Assembly (NCBI RefSeq): GCF_027622875.1
Contig: NZ_JAPZVP010000012.1
Location: forward strand, 112,460 to 176,459
Length of the DNA stretch: 64,000 nucleotides
From: Glycomyces luteolus
Lineage (GTDB): Bacteria; Actinomycetota; Actinomycetes; Mycobacteriales; Micromonosporaceae
Direction of reading: 5' to 3'
Below the pieces are notes generated by a model. The model did no database searches and had not been told where the DNA came from. It saw only the letters and a list, made by a program, of their open reading frames with translations. A program made the translations under genes and the position numbers. This document shows, in pieces, positions 53,903-64,000 of the stretch (the first letter of the stretch is position 1; each line of letters opens with the position of its first letter).

Positions 53903-54254
53903 CCACCGATGGTGCCATGCGGAGGAAGGCGAGATCCCGCCGAGCGCGGGAACGCCCCCGCGCGGCCGCGGGGCTTCCCGTCCTCAACTCAACGCGCGCT
54001 GGCTCTTTCGGGTGACACGGCGGCCGCGGGGCCCCGTTCTTGTCGGACCCGGGCGGGATATTTGCGGCGGCCCCTTCGTTCCCCTCCAGCGCTGGGCGGG
54101 GGGCTTGTGGATGGCCGTCGGTGGAGCCGCCGATCGCCTGCGCCGCTTCGGCTTCACTGAGTCCTCGCGGTTCAGGTGACCCGATGGTGCCGGTTTGGCG
54201 CAGTTCGGCCTGCCGGTGATCTGTTTGGTAACAGTCACGTGAGAGACTGCGGGC
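53903..54254. other. 352-bp intergenic region
   Basis: Lies between the divergent AMMECR1 and SDR genes. No convincing gene: the one frame available (minus strand) encodes only Arg/Pro/Lys-rich sequence. CACGTG sits in a short inverted repeat (CAGTC...GACTG, 54233-54250) just before the SDR start and may be a promoter element. Confidence 0.4.
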
Positions 54255-55169
54255 ATGAGTGAACCGCGCACGAGCGCCGACGCATTCGACTCGTCCTTCG
54301 ACCGCGCTGCTTACGACGGTGACGCGTACGCCACCGTCGATCAGGGCCTCGCCGAAGTGATCGACCTGCCGTCGAACGGCGGGTCGCAGGCGACGCAGCC
54401 CGCTCGCGGGCGGCTGCAGGAACTCGATTCCCTCGCAGGGAAGATCGCGCTGGTGACCGGTGCGGGTGCGCCGGACGGGATCGGGTTCGCGATCGCCACG
54501 CGGCTGCGGCTCGCGGGCGCGGCGGTCGCGATCGTCTCCACCACCAAGCGGATCCACGAGCGCGCCGAGGAGATCGGCGCGATCGGCTTCGTCGCCGACC
54601 TCGCCGACGAAGCCGAAGTTGGCGGGCTCGCCGACGCGGTCGTCGAAGCGCTCGGCGAGGTCGACATCATCGTCAACAACGCAGGGCTCACCTCGAAGTC
54701 CGATCCGGCCGTGGTGAAACCCGTCGCGCAGCTGTCCTATGCGGACTGGCAGACGGAGCTGACCCGCAACCTCGACACCGCGTTCCTGGTCTCCCGCGCC
54801 TTCGTGCAGTCCATGGCCGAACGCGGCTGGGGCCGGATCGTGAACGTCGCGGCCACCACCGGCGTCGTCAACGCCGTCCCCGCCGAGGCCGCCTACGCCG
54901 CCGCCAAAGCCGGGGTCACCGGCCTCACCAAGGCCCTCGCCACCGAGGTCGTCGCCGACGGCGTCACCGTCAACGCGATCGCGCCCGGCCTCATCCGCAC
55001 CGGCTCCTCGACCGTGCCCGAACTCCAGAAGGGCCTCGACGGCCCGATGGGCCGCCCCGGCAGCCCCGAAGAGGTCGCCGCGGCCGCCGTGTTCTTCTGC
55101 GCGCCTTCGGCCTCCTACATCACCGGGCAGACGCTCGTCGTCGACGGCGGCAGGTCGCTCCGGGCCTGA
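54255..55169 (+). CDS. Short-chain dehydrogenase with altered catalytic serine
   Basis: 304 residues. A 55-residue acidic N-terminal extension precedes the Rossmann core: [17 protein letters not shown] (NAD(P) loop), [10 protein letters not shown] and the YAAAK catalytic Tyr/Lys, with the FabG-like end [18 protein letters not shown]. The catalytic Ser normally found in NVASTTG is Ala here (VNVAATTG, from GCC). It is otherwise close to 3-oxoacyl-ACP reductase-type SDRs. Either the enzyme uses the adjacent Thr or is impaired. Confidence 0.87.
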   Translation: MSEPRTSADAFDSSFDRAAYDGDAYATVDQGLAEVIDLPSNGGSQATQPARGRLQELDSLAGKIALVTGAGAPDGIGFAIATRLRLAGAAVAIVSTTKRIHERAEEIGAIGFVADLADEAEVGGLADAVVEALGEVDIIVNNAGLTSKSDPAVVKPVAQLSYADWQTELTRNLDTAFLVSRAFVQSMAERGWGRIVNVAATTGVVNAVPAEAAYAAAKAGVTGLTKALATEVVADGVTVNAIAPGLIRTGSSTVPELQKGLDGPMGRPGSPEEVAAAAVFFCAPSASYITGQTLVVDGGRSLRA

Positions 55170-55287
55170 ACCGCCGCAAGGCGGGACAAGTCAGGACCAA
55201 GGTCCGCAACTTCCGCCTTGCCGACGTCGTTAGATTCGCATGGGCATGATTGCAGCGGCCGTACGGGCCGAGACGGAGGAAGCACGG

Positions 55288-55908
55288 ATGGACGAGGCTT
55301 TCGGGGAGAGCGCACTCGAGATCCGGGGGCGCACCGTGACCGGGCTCGTCCTGCTCGTGGGCGGGCTGGTCGGCCTGGCCGCCGCGTTCGACCTCACCTA
55401 CGAGCGCATCGCCTCGCTCATCGACCCCGAGCACGCGATCTCCTGCGACTTCAACCCGGTGCTGTCCTGCGGCACCGTGATGAACACCTGGCAGGCCTCC
55501 GTATTCGGGTTCCCGAACCCGATGATCGGCCTGGTCGCGTTCCCGCTCGTGGTGTTCATGGGCGTCCTGCTCCTGTCGAAGGTCTCACTGCCGCGCTGGA
55601 TCGCGCTCGCCTTCAACCTCGGCGCCCTCGGCGGGCTCGCCTTCGTGTCGTGGCTGATCTACCAGTCCGTGTACCAGATCGGCGTACTCTGCCCCTGGTG
55701 CATGGCGGTGTGGACCGTGGTCCTGCCGATCTTCTGGTTCTCCACTGTCCGCAATCTCCGCACCGGCGCGATCCCGGTCGGCGAGGACTGGCGCGACGCC
55801 GTCGACGACCTCCTGCGCTACCACTGGATCGGCCTGACCCTGCTCTACGCCGCGGTCGTCATGATCGTCGGCACCGGCTTCTGGGACTACTGGTCCACCC
55901 TCTTCTAG
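55288..55908 (+). CDS. Vitamin K epoxide reductase family protein
   Basis: 206 residues from the ATG at 55288 with GGAGGAAGC upstream (ATGs at 55240 and 55246 lack a site). Four or five helices; Cys53 and Cys61 (ISCDFNPVLSC) form the shuttle pair and Cys135/Cys138 (LCPWC) the active site, with the conserved Ser/Thr in the quinone pocket region. It recycles quinone-linked disulfide formation in the envelope. No DsbA-like partner is adjacent or fused. Confidence 0.92.
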   Translation: MDEAFGESALEIRGRTVTGLVLLVGGLVGLAAAFDLTYERIASLIDPEHAISCDFNPVLSCGTVMNTWQASVFGFPNPMIGLVAFPLVVFMGVLLLSKVSLPRWIALAFNLGALGGLAFVSWLIYQSVYQIGVLCPWCMAVWTVVLPIFWFSTVRNLRTGAIPVGEDWRDAVDDLLRYHWIGLTLLYAAVVMIVGTGFWDYWSTLF

Positions 55909-55930
55909 AGGCACGGCCGTCTCGAGACAA

Positions 55931-55968
55931 AGCGAAAGGCCCCGGGCGCGTGCCCGGGGCCTTTCGCT
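55931..55968. terminator. Bidirectional terminator between VKOR and APS kinase genes
   Basis: AGCGAAAGGCCCCGGGC and GCCCGGGGCCTTTCGCT pair perfectly for 17 bp around GCGT, in the 65 bp between the two convergent stops. Confidence 0.85.
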
Positions 55969-55973
55969 TCGTC

Positions 55974-57518
55974 CTAACCCAGCCGCAGCCCGGTCGGCTC
56001 CAGCCAGCCGCCGTCCGAAAGGAATTCGAGCACCTGCTCGACCCCCTCCCCGATGGTGATCTCGCTCGTGTCGATCGTCAGCTCCGCCGCCGGCGGCTCC
56101 TCGTACGGATCCGAGATCCCGGTGAACTCAGGGATCTGCCCCGCGCGCGCCTTCGCGTACAGCCCCTTGCGGTCCCGCGCCTCGCACACCTCGAGCGGCG
56201 TCGCCACGTGCACGAGCACGAAGTCCGCGCCCGCCGCCTCGGCCATGCGCCGCGCCTCCGCCCGGTCCGCCTCGTACGGCGCGATCGGGGCGGCCATGCC
56301 GATGCCGCCGTGCCGCGCCACCTCGGCCGCCACGAACCCGATCCGGCGGATGTTCACCGAGCGGTCCGCCCGCGAGAACCCGAGCCCGCTCGAGAGGAGC
56401 CGGCGCACCACGTCGCCGTCGAACAGCGACACCGTGCGCGTCCCGTCCTCCAGCAGCGCCTCGTAGACGCCGCGCGAGATCGTGGACTTGCCCGAACCCG
56501 AAAGGCCCGTGAAGAACAGCACCAGTCCGCGCTGGCGGCGCGGCGGCCGCGCCTTGCGCAGCTCGGCGGCGACGCTCGGCGGCGTGTGCCACTCGGGGAG
56601 CCCGAAGCCGCGGTCGAGCATGTCGGCGATCTCCGCGTCGCTCAACGCGATGCGCCGGAACGGCGGCTCGATGTCCTCGATCGGGCGCCACTGGCCGTCG
56701 CGCGTGTCGTACGCCAGCTCGCGCGGCACCATCGAGCGCACGCCGTCGCCCCCGCCGAGCCCGTCGCGGCCGGTCATGATGTGGGTCGCGCCGTAAGCCG
56801 CCGCCACCTTCGCGGTGAGCAGCCCGTCGCGGAGCTTGTCCCCGCGCTTCGACAGCGGCACGGTCAGCACCGTGGCCGTCGGCAGCCGGTCCTTCGCCGC
56901 CAGCACCGAGCGCACCAGCGCCGCGGTCGGCAGCCGCAGCTCCCGGTCGCCGTTCGTCTCGTCGCCCGTGGGGATCATGACGAGCACGTGCGCGGCCAGA
57001 TTGTGCGCGGCCCGCGCGAGCTGCGCCAGCTGCGGGCGGTGCAGCGGCCGGTCGGCCACGAGCGCGAGCACCCGCGGCTTCGTGTACGTCGTCTTCGCCT
57101 GCTCCGGTGTCGCGCGCAGGCCCGTGAACACCCCGTGCGCGGCGTCGGCGATGCGCCGCACCGGCCCGCCGACGCGGACCATGTCCGGCCCGAGCGCGTC
57201 CAGGCTGTGGCATTCGACCGCCGCGACCGGCGCCCCCTCCGGGTCGGTGATGCGAAGCACACGACGCTTCGGGTCGGGGTTGTCGAGCAGCCGCGCGGTC
57301 GCGATCGGCACGTCGAGCGTCACCGGGACCGGCCACGCCGTCCCGTCCGGGAGCATCCCGGTACGCGTCACCGCCCGCGCCTCCGCCTCGCCCATGAACC
57401 CGCGCAGCGGCGCGTACGCGCCGTAGAGCAGCAGTTCCAGGTCGGCCAGCTCGTGCGGCAAGGGGGTGTGGCTCGGCGCCTCGGCGAGGATCTCATCGGG
57501 CAGTACCCAGTCAGACAT
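55974..57518 (-). CDS. cysC: APS kinase fused to a degenerate ATP-sulfurylase-like domain
   Basis: 514 residues. Residues about 330-514 are APS kinase: P-loop GLSGSGKST (338-346), SLFDGDVVRR and NIRRIGFVA, with a mobile lid. Residues 1-320 align with the sulfate adenylyltransferase fold, but QTRNPxHxAH reads VADRPLHRPQ (154-163) and the GRDHAG motif reads GRDGLGG (250-256), so ATP sulfurylase activity is doubtful. APS kinase makes PAPS for sulfation or sulfate reduction. No cysD/N genes are nearby. Confidence 0.87.
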   Translation of the reverse strand: MSDWVLPDEILAEAPSHTPLPHELADLELLLYGAYAPLRGFMGEAEARAVTRTGMLPDGTAWPVPVTLDVPIATARLLDNPDPKRRVLRITDPEGAPVAAVECHSLDALGPDMVRVGGPVRRIADAAHGVFTGLRATPEQAKTTYTKPRVLALVADRPLHRPQLAQLARAAHNLAAHVLVMIPTGDETNGDRELRLPTAALVRSVLAAKDRLPTATVLTVPLSKRGDKLRDGLLTAKVAAAYGATHIMTGRDGLGGGDGVRSMVPRELAYDTRDGQWRPIEDIEPPFRRIALSDAEIADMLDRGFGLPEWHTPPSVAAELRKARPPRRQRGLVLFFTGLSGSGKSTISRGVYEALLEDGTRTVSLFDGDVVRRLLSSGLGFSRADRSVNIRRIGFVAAEVARHGGIGMAAPIAPYEADRAEARRMAEAAGADFVLVHVATPLEVCEARDRKGLYAKARAGQIPEFTGISDPYEEPPAAELTIDTSEITIGEGVEQVLEFLSDGGWLEPTGLRLG

Positions 57519-57920
57519 CGGCGGTCGGGATCCCTTCGCAGTGCTTCGGGCGGGGCGTCATCGTTTTCGGTCGCACCAGCGTATGCCACGGGTCCGTCAC
57601 TCGCACCACCCGCGCAGGCGCTTATGAACCGGATCGTCCCGCATGGCGGACTGAGAAAGTGGCGTACCCATTACCGGTAAGTTACGCTGACGGAGCTCAT
57701 TTACGGCTTCGCAAGCAGGTGCCGTGTGTGCTCTCTACGGCTTCGCAAGCAGGTGCCGTGGTGCCCAGTCACGGCCTCGCAAGCGCGTGCCGTACGGGTT
57801 TGAGCACCAGTGCAGCAGTGACCGCGGACAAGGACGTCGGCGCGGCCAACCCCTCGGGCCTCATGGCGCAGCATGCGGAGCCTTAAGTTGGTACCGCCCA
57901 GACCACCAGTGGAGACCTCC
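57519..57920. other. 402-bp intergenic region with three iterons
   Basis: Between divergent cysC-type gene and ppc. It contains three 23-bp repeats (listed separately) and a few weak promoter-like sequences, but no gene I can support. Confidence 0.5.
57703..57793. repeat. Three 23-bp palindrome-ended repeats at exact 34-bp spacing, upstream of ppc
   Basis: Copies at 57703-57725, 57737-57759 and 57771-57793. Each begins ACGGC, continues with TTCGCAAGC or CTCGCAAGC, and ends GTGCCGT, so the 5-bp ends are inverted repeats. Copies 1 and 2 are identical; copy 3 differs at two positions. The 11-bp spacers differ from one another. The unit is shared with the repeats at 44963-45015. Iterated binding sites, a hairpin RNA, or a dispersed repeat family are possible. 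Confidence 0.75.
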
Positions 57921-60677
<2,757 letters not shown>

Positions 60678-60690
60678 TCCCGGCTTCGAG

Positions 60691-60725
60691 AAGGCCGCGG
60701 CGGAACCCCCGCCGCGGCCTTTTTT
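60691..60725 (+). terminator. Rho-independent terminator after ppc
   Basis: AAGGCCGCGGCGG, 5-nt loop, CCGCCGCGGCCTT and a run of six T. Starts 13 bp after the stop. Confidence 0.9.
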
Positions 60726-60738
60726 CATCTCCACTGAT

Positions 60739-60775
60739 TTGACAATACGTTGTCAATATGACAGGATGTTGTCAT
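60739..60775. promoter_or_regulatory. Two inverted-repeat operators of the DJ-1/MarR operon
   Basis: TTGACAA-TACG-TTGTCAA (60739-60756) and ATGACA-n6-TGTCAT (60758-60775) share the TGACA/TGTCA core, with centres 19 bp apart on nearly the same face of the helix. The second includes the start codon of the DJ-1/PfpI gene. The MarR regulator encoded in the same operon is the obvious binder, predicting autorepression. Confidence 0.75.
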
Positions 60776-61403
60776 GAACGAGATCATGACCCAGCACGTG
60801 CACCTGGCCGTCTACGACACCCTGGCCGACTGGGAGGTCGGATACGCGACCGCGCACATCGGCAACGGCGACTGGCAGCGCGAACCGGGCCGCTACGAGA
60901 TCCGCACCGTCGGCGCCGGCCCCGAACCCGTGCGGACCATGGGCGGCATGACGATCACGCCCGACCTGACACTCGACGAGCTCAACGCCGAGGACAGCGC
61001 CATGCTGATCCTGCCCGGCGCGGGCACCTGGCTCACCGGCGACAACGCCGACTTCGCCAAGAAGGCCCGGCGGTTCCTCGACGCGGGCGTCCCGGTCGCC
61101 GCCATCTGCGGGGCCACCGGCGGACTCGCCGCCGAAGGCCTGCTCGACGACCGCCGCCACACCAGCAACGCGCCGGAGTTCGTGCAGGCCTTCGGATCCA
61201 AAGGCGCCGACCTGTACTGCGACGTCCCGGCCGTCACCGACCGAGGCCTCATCACCGCCTCGGGCACGAAGCCCGTGGACTTCGCTCGCGAAGTGTTCGC
61301 CGCCCTCGACCTGTACACGCCCGAAGTCCTCGCCTCGTGGTACAAGCTGTACGGACTCGGCGACCCGGCCGGGTACTTCGAGCTGATGGGTGAGGCCGCG
61401 TGA
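60774..61403 (+). CDS. DJ-1/PfpI family protein
   Basis: 209 residues from the ATG at 60774 (CAGGA 7-10 nt upstream; ATG 60786 is the alternative). VHLAVYDTLADWEV is the first strand, and AAICGATGGLA carries the nucleophile Cys in the elbow (A-I-C-G). The class I glutamine-amidotransferase-like fold has glyoxalase, deglycase or chaperone members. It is controlled by the downstream MarR protein with overlapping stop/start codons. Confidence 0.85.
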   Translation: MNEIMTQHVHLAVYDTLADWEVGYATAHIGNGDWQREPGRYEIRTVGAGPEPVRTMGGMTITPDLTLDELNAEDSAMLILPGAGTWLTGDNADFAKKARRFLDAGVPVAAICGATGGLAAEGLLDDRRHTSNAPEFVQAFGSKGADLYCDVPAVTDRGLITASGTKPVDFAREVFAALDLYTPEVLASWYKLYGLGDPAGYFELMGEAA

Positions 61404-61852
61404 CCGACCGCCAAGTACTCCTGTCGGGCATGGCCGTGACGGTGTTCCGACTGAACGGCCAGTTCCTCGACGTGGCAGAGGAACTGGCCCGCCCGGCGGG
61501 CCTCACCGCCGCCCACTGGCAAGTGCTCGGAGCGGTCATCGAAGCGCCCCTGCCGGTGGCGGGCATCGCGCGCGCCATGGGCATCACCCGCCAGGCCGTG
61601 CAGCGCATCGCGGACATCCTGGCCGACAACGGGATGGTCGAGTACCGGCGCAACCCGGCGCACCGCCGGGCCAAACTGGTCGCGCCCACCCCGCAGGGCG
61701 TGGAAGCGGTCAAGCGCATCGGCCCGGCCCACGCCGTGTTCGCCGACCGGCTGTGCGAAGCACTGGGCGACGACCGCGCCGCCGACGTCGACCGCCTCCT
61801 CCGGGAACTCTCGGAGACCCTGGAGGCGCTGGCGGCGGAGGACCGCGGCTGA
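61400..61852 (+). CDS. MarR family transcriptional regulator
   Basis: 150 residues from a GTG overlapping the previous TGA by 4 nt. Winged helix about 50-100: VAGIARAMGITRQAVQRIADIL as the recognition helix, and VEYRRNPAHRRAKLVAPT as the wing. It likely binds the two inverted repeats upstream of the operon and is released by a small ligand or stress. The regulated partner is the DJ-1-like protein. Confidence 0.92.
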   Translation: MTDRQVLLSGMAVTVFRLNGQFLDVAEELARPAGLTAAHWQVLGAVIEAPLPVAGIARAMGITRQAVQRIADILADNGMVEYRRNPAHRRAKLVAPTPQGVEAVKRIGPAHAVFADRLCEALGDDRAADVDRLLRELSETLEALAAEDRG

Positions 61853-61927
61853 TTTCGCGCGGCCGCCGGCGCTCGCCGCCGTGGTAGGTTTCTGCGCGTC
61901 CAGGACCAAACGAGAATTGCGGAGACC

Positions 61928-62755
61928 ATGGCGAGAACCCTGCAGGTCAGCGTCCGAAACGCCCGCTTCCAGCAGTGGGAGACCTTGCTGCGCAACCGCA
62001 CCAAGCGCCACCGCGCTGGGTCGTTCCTCGTCCAGGGGGTGCGGCCGATCTCGCTTGCGGTCGAGCACGGCTGGAACATCGAGGCCCTGCTCTACGACGC
62101 CGATCGCCGGCGGCTCTCCGACTGGGCCCGCGGCCTCCTCGAGCGGCCCCATATCGAGCAGGCCGCCGTTTCCGGCCCGCTGCTCGCCGAGCTCGGCGAG
62201 AAGGAGGACGACAACCCGCCTGAACTCCTGGCCCAGGTTGCCATCCCGCAGCGGAAGCTCGCCGATCTCGAGACCCGCACCGATTGGCTGGGCATCGTCA
62301 TCGACCGGCCGACCAGCCCCGGGAACGTCGGCTCGCTCATCCGCTCGGCCGACGCCTTCGGTGCCGACGCCGTGATCATCGCCGGGCGCAATGCCGCAGA
62401 TCCTTACGACCCCAAGGCTGTTCGGGCCACCACCGGAAGCCTGTTCGCGATCCCAGTCATCAGTGCCGCTTCGGCACATGAGGTGGTTGAATGGGCCCGA
62501 AAGCAGCCGCACACACCGTCCATTCTGGGCACTGATGAGCGCGGCGAGAAGACCTTGTCCGAACACGATTTGCGGGGCCCGGTCATGCTCGTGGTCGGCA
62601 ATGAGACAACCGGAATGTCGAAAGCCTGGTTCGAGCTCGCCGACGCGACAGCACGAATCCCCATGTCGCCCAAGGCGGCCTCATCATTGAACGCCGCGAA
62701 TGCCGGGTCAGTGGCGCTCTACGAAGTGGCCCGCCAGCGTGCCATCACCAACTGA
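61928..62755 (+). CDS. SpoU/TrmH family RNA methyltransferase
   Basis: 275 residues. An N-terminal substrate-binding domain (about 1-110) precedes the trefoil-knot SPOUT domain: NVGSLIRSADAFG (motif 1), LVVGNETTGM (motif 2) and SLNAANAGSVALYE (motif 3). It 2'-O-methylates a ribose in rRNA or tRNA; the target cannot be told from sequence. It stands alone. Confidence 0.93.
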   Translation: MARTLQVSVRNARFQQWETLLRNRTKRHRAGSFLVQGVRPISLAVEHGWNIEALLYDADRRRLSDWARGLLERPHIEQAAVSGPLLAELGEKEDDNPPELLAQVAIPQRKLADLETRTDWLGIVIDRPTSPGNVGSLIRSADAFGADAVIIAGRNAADPYDPKAVRATTGSLFAIPVISAASAHEVVEWARKQPHTPSILGTDERGEKTLSEHDLRGPVMLVVGNETTGMSKAWFELADATARIPMSPKAASSLNAANAGSVALYEVARQRAITN

Positions 62756-63083
62756 GTGACGCCGGAGACTGAGCGTCAGACGGAAGTGTCCCATTAGCGG
62801 CTGGCGGGGTTCGGCGTCAAACCCGGCGGCGACAAAGGGTCGTATTCCTTCGGGGTGTGCCGTGCGGCAGCCCGGCAGCGCAGAGGTGGAGCGGCGGAGG
62901 TCCGAACTTCCCCCGGCCTGTTCTGCGCCCCAGGCGGTCTGGAGGCCTCCGTGAATGTCCCTCATGGAATGTTCACCCCATTGGGTGATGGCACCAAGCA
63001 GCCGACCTGTCATCATTGAACTACGAACAAGAAAGCGAAAACCGGCAGGACATTCGAGAACAGGAAGGGAGGCGAAAGGACCC
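62756..63083. other. 328-bp intergenic region before the DUF222 gene
   Basis: No gene or RNA I can support. It contains a short stem (TCACCC-CATT-GGGTGA, 62972-62987) and an AT-richer 80 bp before the next start, a likely promoter. GGAGGCGAAAGGA is the ribosome-binding site for the gene at 63084. Confidence 0.45.
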
Positions 63084-64000
63084 ATGAGCCACTGCACCAC
63101 CACCCCGGTCCCCGTCCCTCCCCTGGCCTCCGACCGGCCCGCCCAGGCAGCGGCTATCCGCTCCACCCTCGACGAGGCCGCCGCCGCCATCAATGCCCAG
63201 CACGCCCAGGTGCTCTCGGCAGTGATCGCGATGAAAGAGCAGGGCCTGCACCGCTCCGAGTTCGGCTTCTCCGCCCTCCGCGACCTCCTGGTCTCCCAGT
63301 TCGACTTCACGTTCAACACCGCAGGCGCCATCGCGGCCATCGCCCGGCTCTCGGGGAAGTTCCGTGTGCTCGCTGAGGCGGCGACGACCGGGAAAGCCAG
63401 GATCGACCAGGTCGCCTTCGCGGTCCGCCAGCTCGACCAGACCCCGGCCATGCGCCACTTCGCCCGCACCCCCTTCACCACCCCGGTCCCCTCCCCCTTC
63501 GACCCCCAGACTCTGTGCACCACCCCCGAAGCGATGGTCGCCCAGTTCTGCACCCACGCGCCCTTCAAGGACCTCCAGCGCCACCTCGACGAACTGGCCG
63601 CCAACCTGGCCGAGGAAGCCGAGCTGTTCGATGAGCTGGGCCAGCAGTCCATGCAGCGCCTGGAACTGACCGAGACCGGCAACGGCATGTGGGCCTTGGA
63701 AGGGCAACTCTCGGACGCGACCGGGCGGCTGCTGGAGAAGTACCTCAAGACCGCCTGCCCCCCGCCCCGCCAGGACGAGACCGACACCGACGGCATCCTG
63801 CCCCCGCAAGCCAACCGGCACGCCGAAGCCCTGCACCAGCTCCTGGCCGGCTACGGCTCCTCCCCGCAGGCCGCGACCCGGCACGGCCACACCGCCACCC
63901 TCAACCTGGTGGCGGACATCGAGACGCTGCAAGGCCACGACACCGGCCGCACCCCGCTCCTGGAAGGCGAGCCGATCAGTCCCGCCCGCGCCCGGCTCCT
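63084..64000 (+). CDS. DUF222 protein of the 13E12/HNH endonuclease family, 3' end outside window
   Basis: 305 residues are visible from the ATG at 63084 (GGAGGCGAAAGGA upstream); the frame is open at base 64000. The first part is helical (LDEAAAAINAQHAQVLSAVIAM, SEFGFSALRDLLV, TTGKARIDQVAFAVRQLDQT) and later LEGQLSDATGRLLEKYLKT, the DUF222 pattern found in mycobacterial 13E12 repeat proteins. A C-terminal HNH nuclease domain is expected beyond the window. Such genes are multi-copy, repetitive and probably mobile. Confidence 0.75.
   Translation, partial: MSHCTTTPVPVPPLASDRPAQAAAIRSTLDEAAAAINAQHAQVLSAVIAMKEQGLHRSEFGFSALRDLLVSQFDFTFNTAGAIAAIARLSGKFRVLAEAATTGKARIDQVAFAVRQLDQTPAMRHFARTPFTTPVPSPFDPQTLCTTPEAMVAQFCTHAPFKDLQRHLDELAANLAEEAELFDELGQQSMQRLELTETGNGMWALEGQLSDATGRLLEKYLKTACPPPRQDETDTDGILPPQANRHAEALHQLLAGYGSSPQAATRHGHTATLNLVADIETLQGHDTGRTPLLEGEPISPARARL

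Noticed and set aside
53984..54271. 95-codon basic frame upstream of the SDR gene
   Set aside because: Arg/Lys/Pro low complexity with no recognisable domain or start signal; treated as non-coding.
57703..57793. CRISPR array suggested by identical repeats with different spacers
   Set aside because: Spacers are only 11 bp, there are three copies, the third diverges, and no cas gene is in the window.

Overview
The window is 64 kb of high-GC DNA (about 70% GC, with G/C in nearly every third codon position) from an actinomycete chromosome. Several blocks match actinobacterial gene orders: htrA-tatB; dapD, dapE and a LOG-family gene beside a folP2-type gene; ammonium transporter, ffh and amidohydrolase. 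A DUF3117 gene, an FxLD-type methyltransferase, a DUF222 protein and many leaderless-looking promoters also fit. Gene style suggests Glycomycetaceae (Glycomyces/Stackebrandtia), but that is an inference. I see no rRNA, tRNA, CRISPR array, prophage or complete insertion sequence.

Layout. 1-10.2 kb: two overlapping cell-surface polysaccharide-type glycosyltransferases, a secreted FG-GAP repeat protein, two secreted or anchored proteins, and a PrsW-type intramembrane protease with its coupled partner. 10.3-17.1 kb: small metabolic and membrane genes (YqeB, LysE, methyltransferases, an RBBP9-like hydrolase, DUF3995, a truncated ECF sigma factor). 17.2-27.4 kb: a CASTOR/POLLUX-type channel, an ABC exporter, a DUF6270 protein, a secreted glycerophosphodiesterase, three VOC proteins, a GNAT protein behind a strong palindrome, a decayed membrane gene and MscL. 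27.6-32 kb: an aldo/keto reductase, then an intracellular-looking clan-A glycosidase with its LacI regulator. 32.4-37.6 kb: amtB with a structured leader, ffh, amidohydrolase and a DUF4190 protein; the glnK/glnD pair usual between amtB and ffh is absent. 37.7-40.5 kb: VOC, tatB, htrA, DUF3117.

40.7-44.9 kb holds a tightly packed four-gene operon that I consider the best candidate for an undescribed system: a soluble FtsK/EccC-like ATPase with one active and two apparently degenerate ATPase domains, a coiled-coil membrane protein, a membrane-anchored DivIVA-domain protein and a small EVE-like protein. Its promoter carries two copies of a palindromic repeat that recurs three times, at an exact 34-bp period, upstream of ppc.

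45-52.4 kb: M18 aminopeptidase, folP2, LOG protein, dapE/dapD (lysine and peptidoglycan precursor), a YbjQ protein and an Mrp Fe-S carrier. 52.4-60.7 kb: PhzF, AMMECR1, an SDR lacking its catalytic serine, VKOR, an APS kinase fused to a degenerate ATP-sulfurylase domain, and PEP carboxylase. 60.7-64 kb: a DJ-1/PfpI-MarR operon with two operators, a SpoU RNA methyltransferase, and the start of a DUF222/13E12-type protein that runs off the end.
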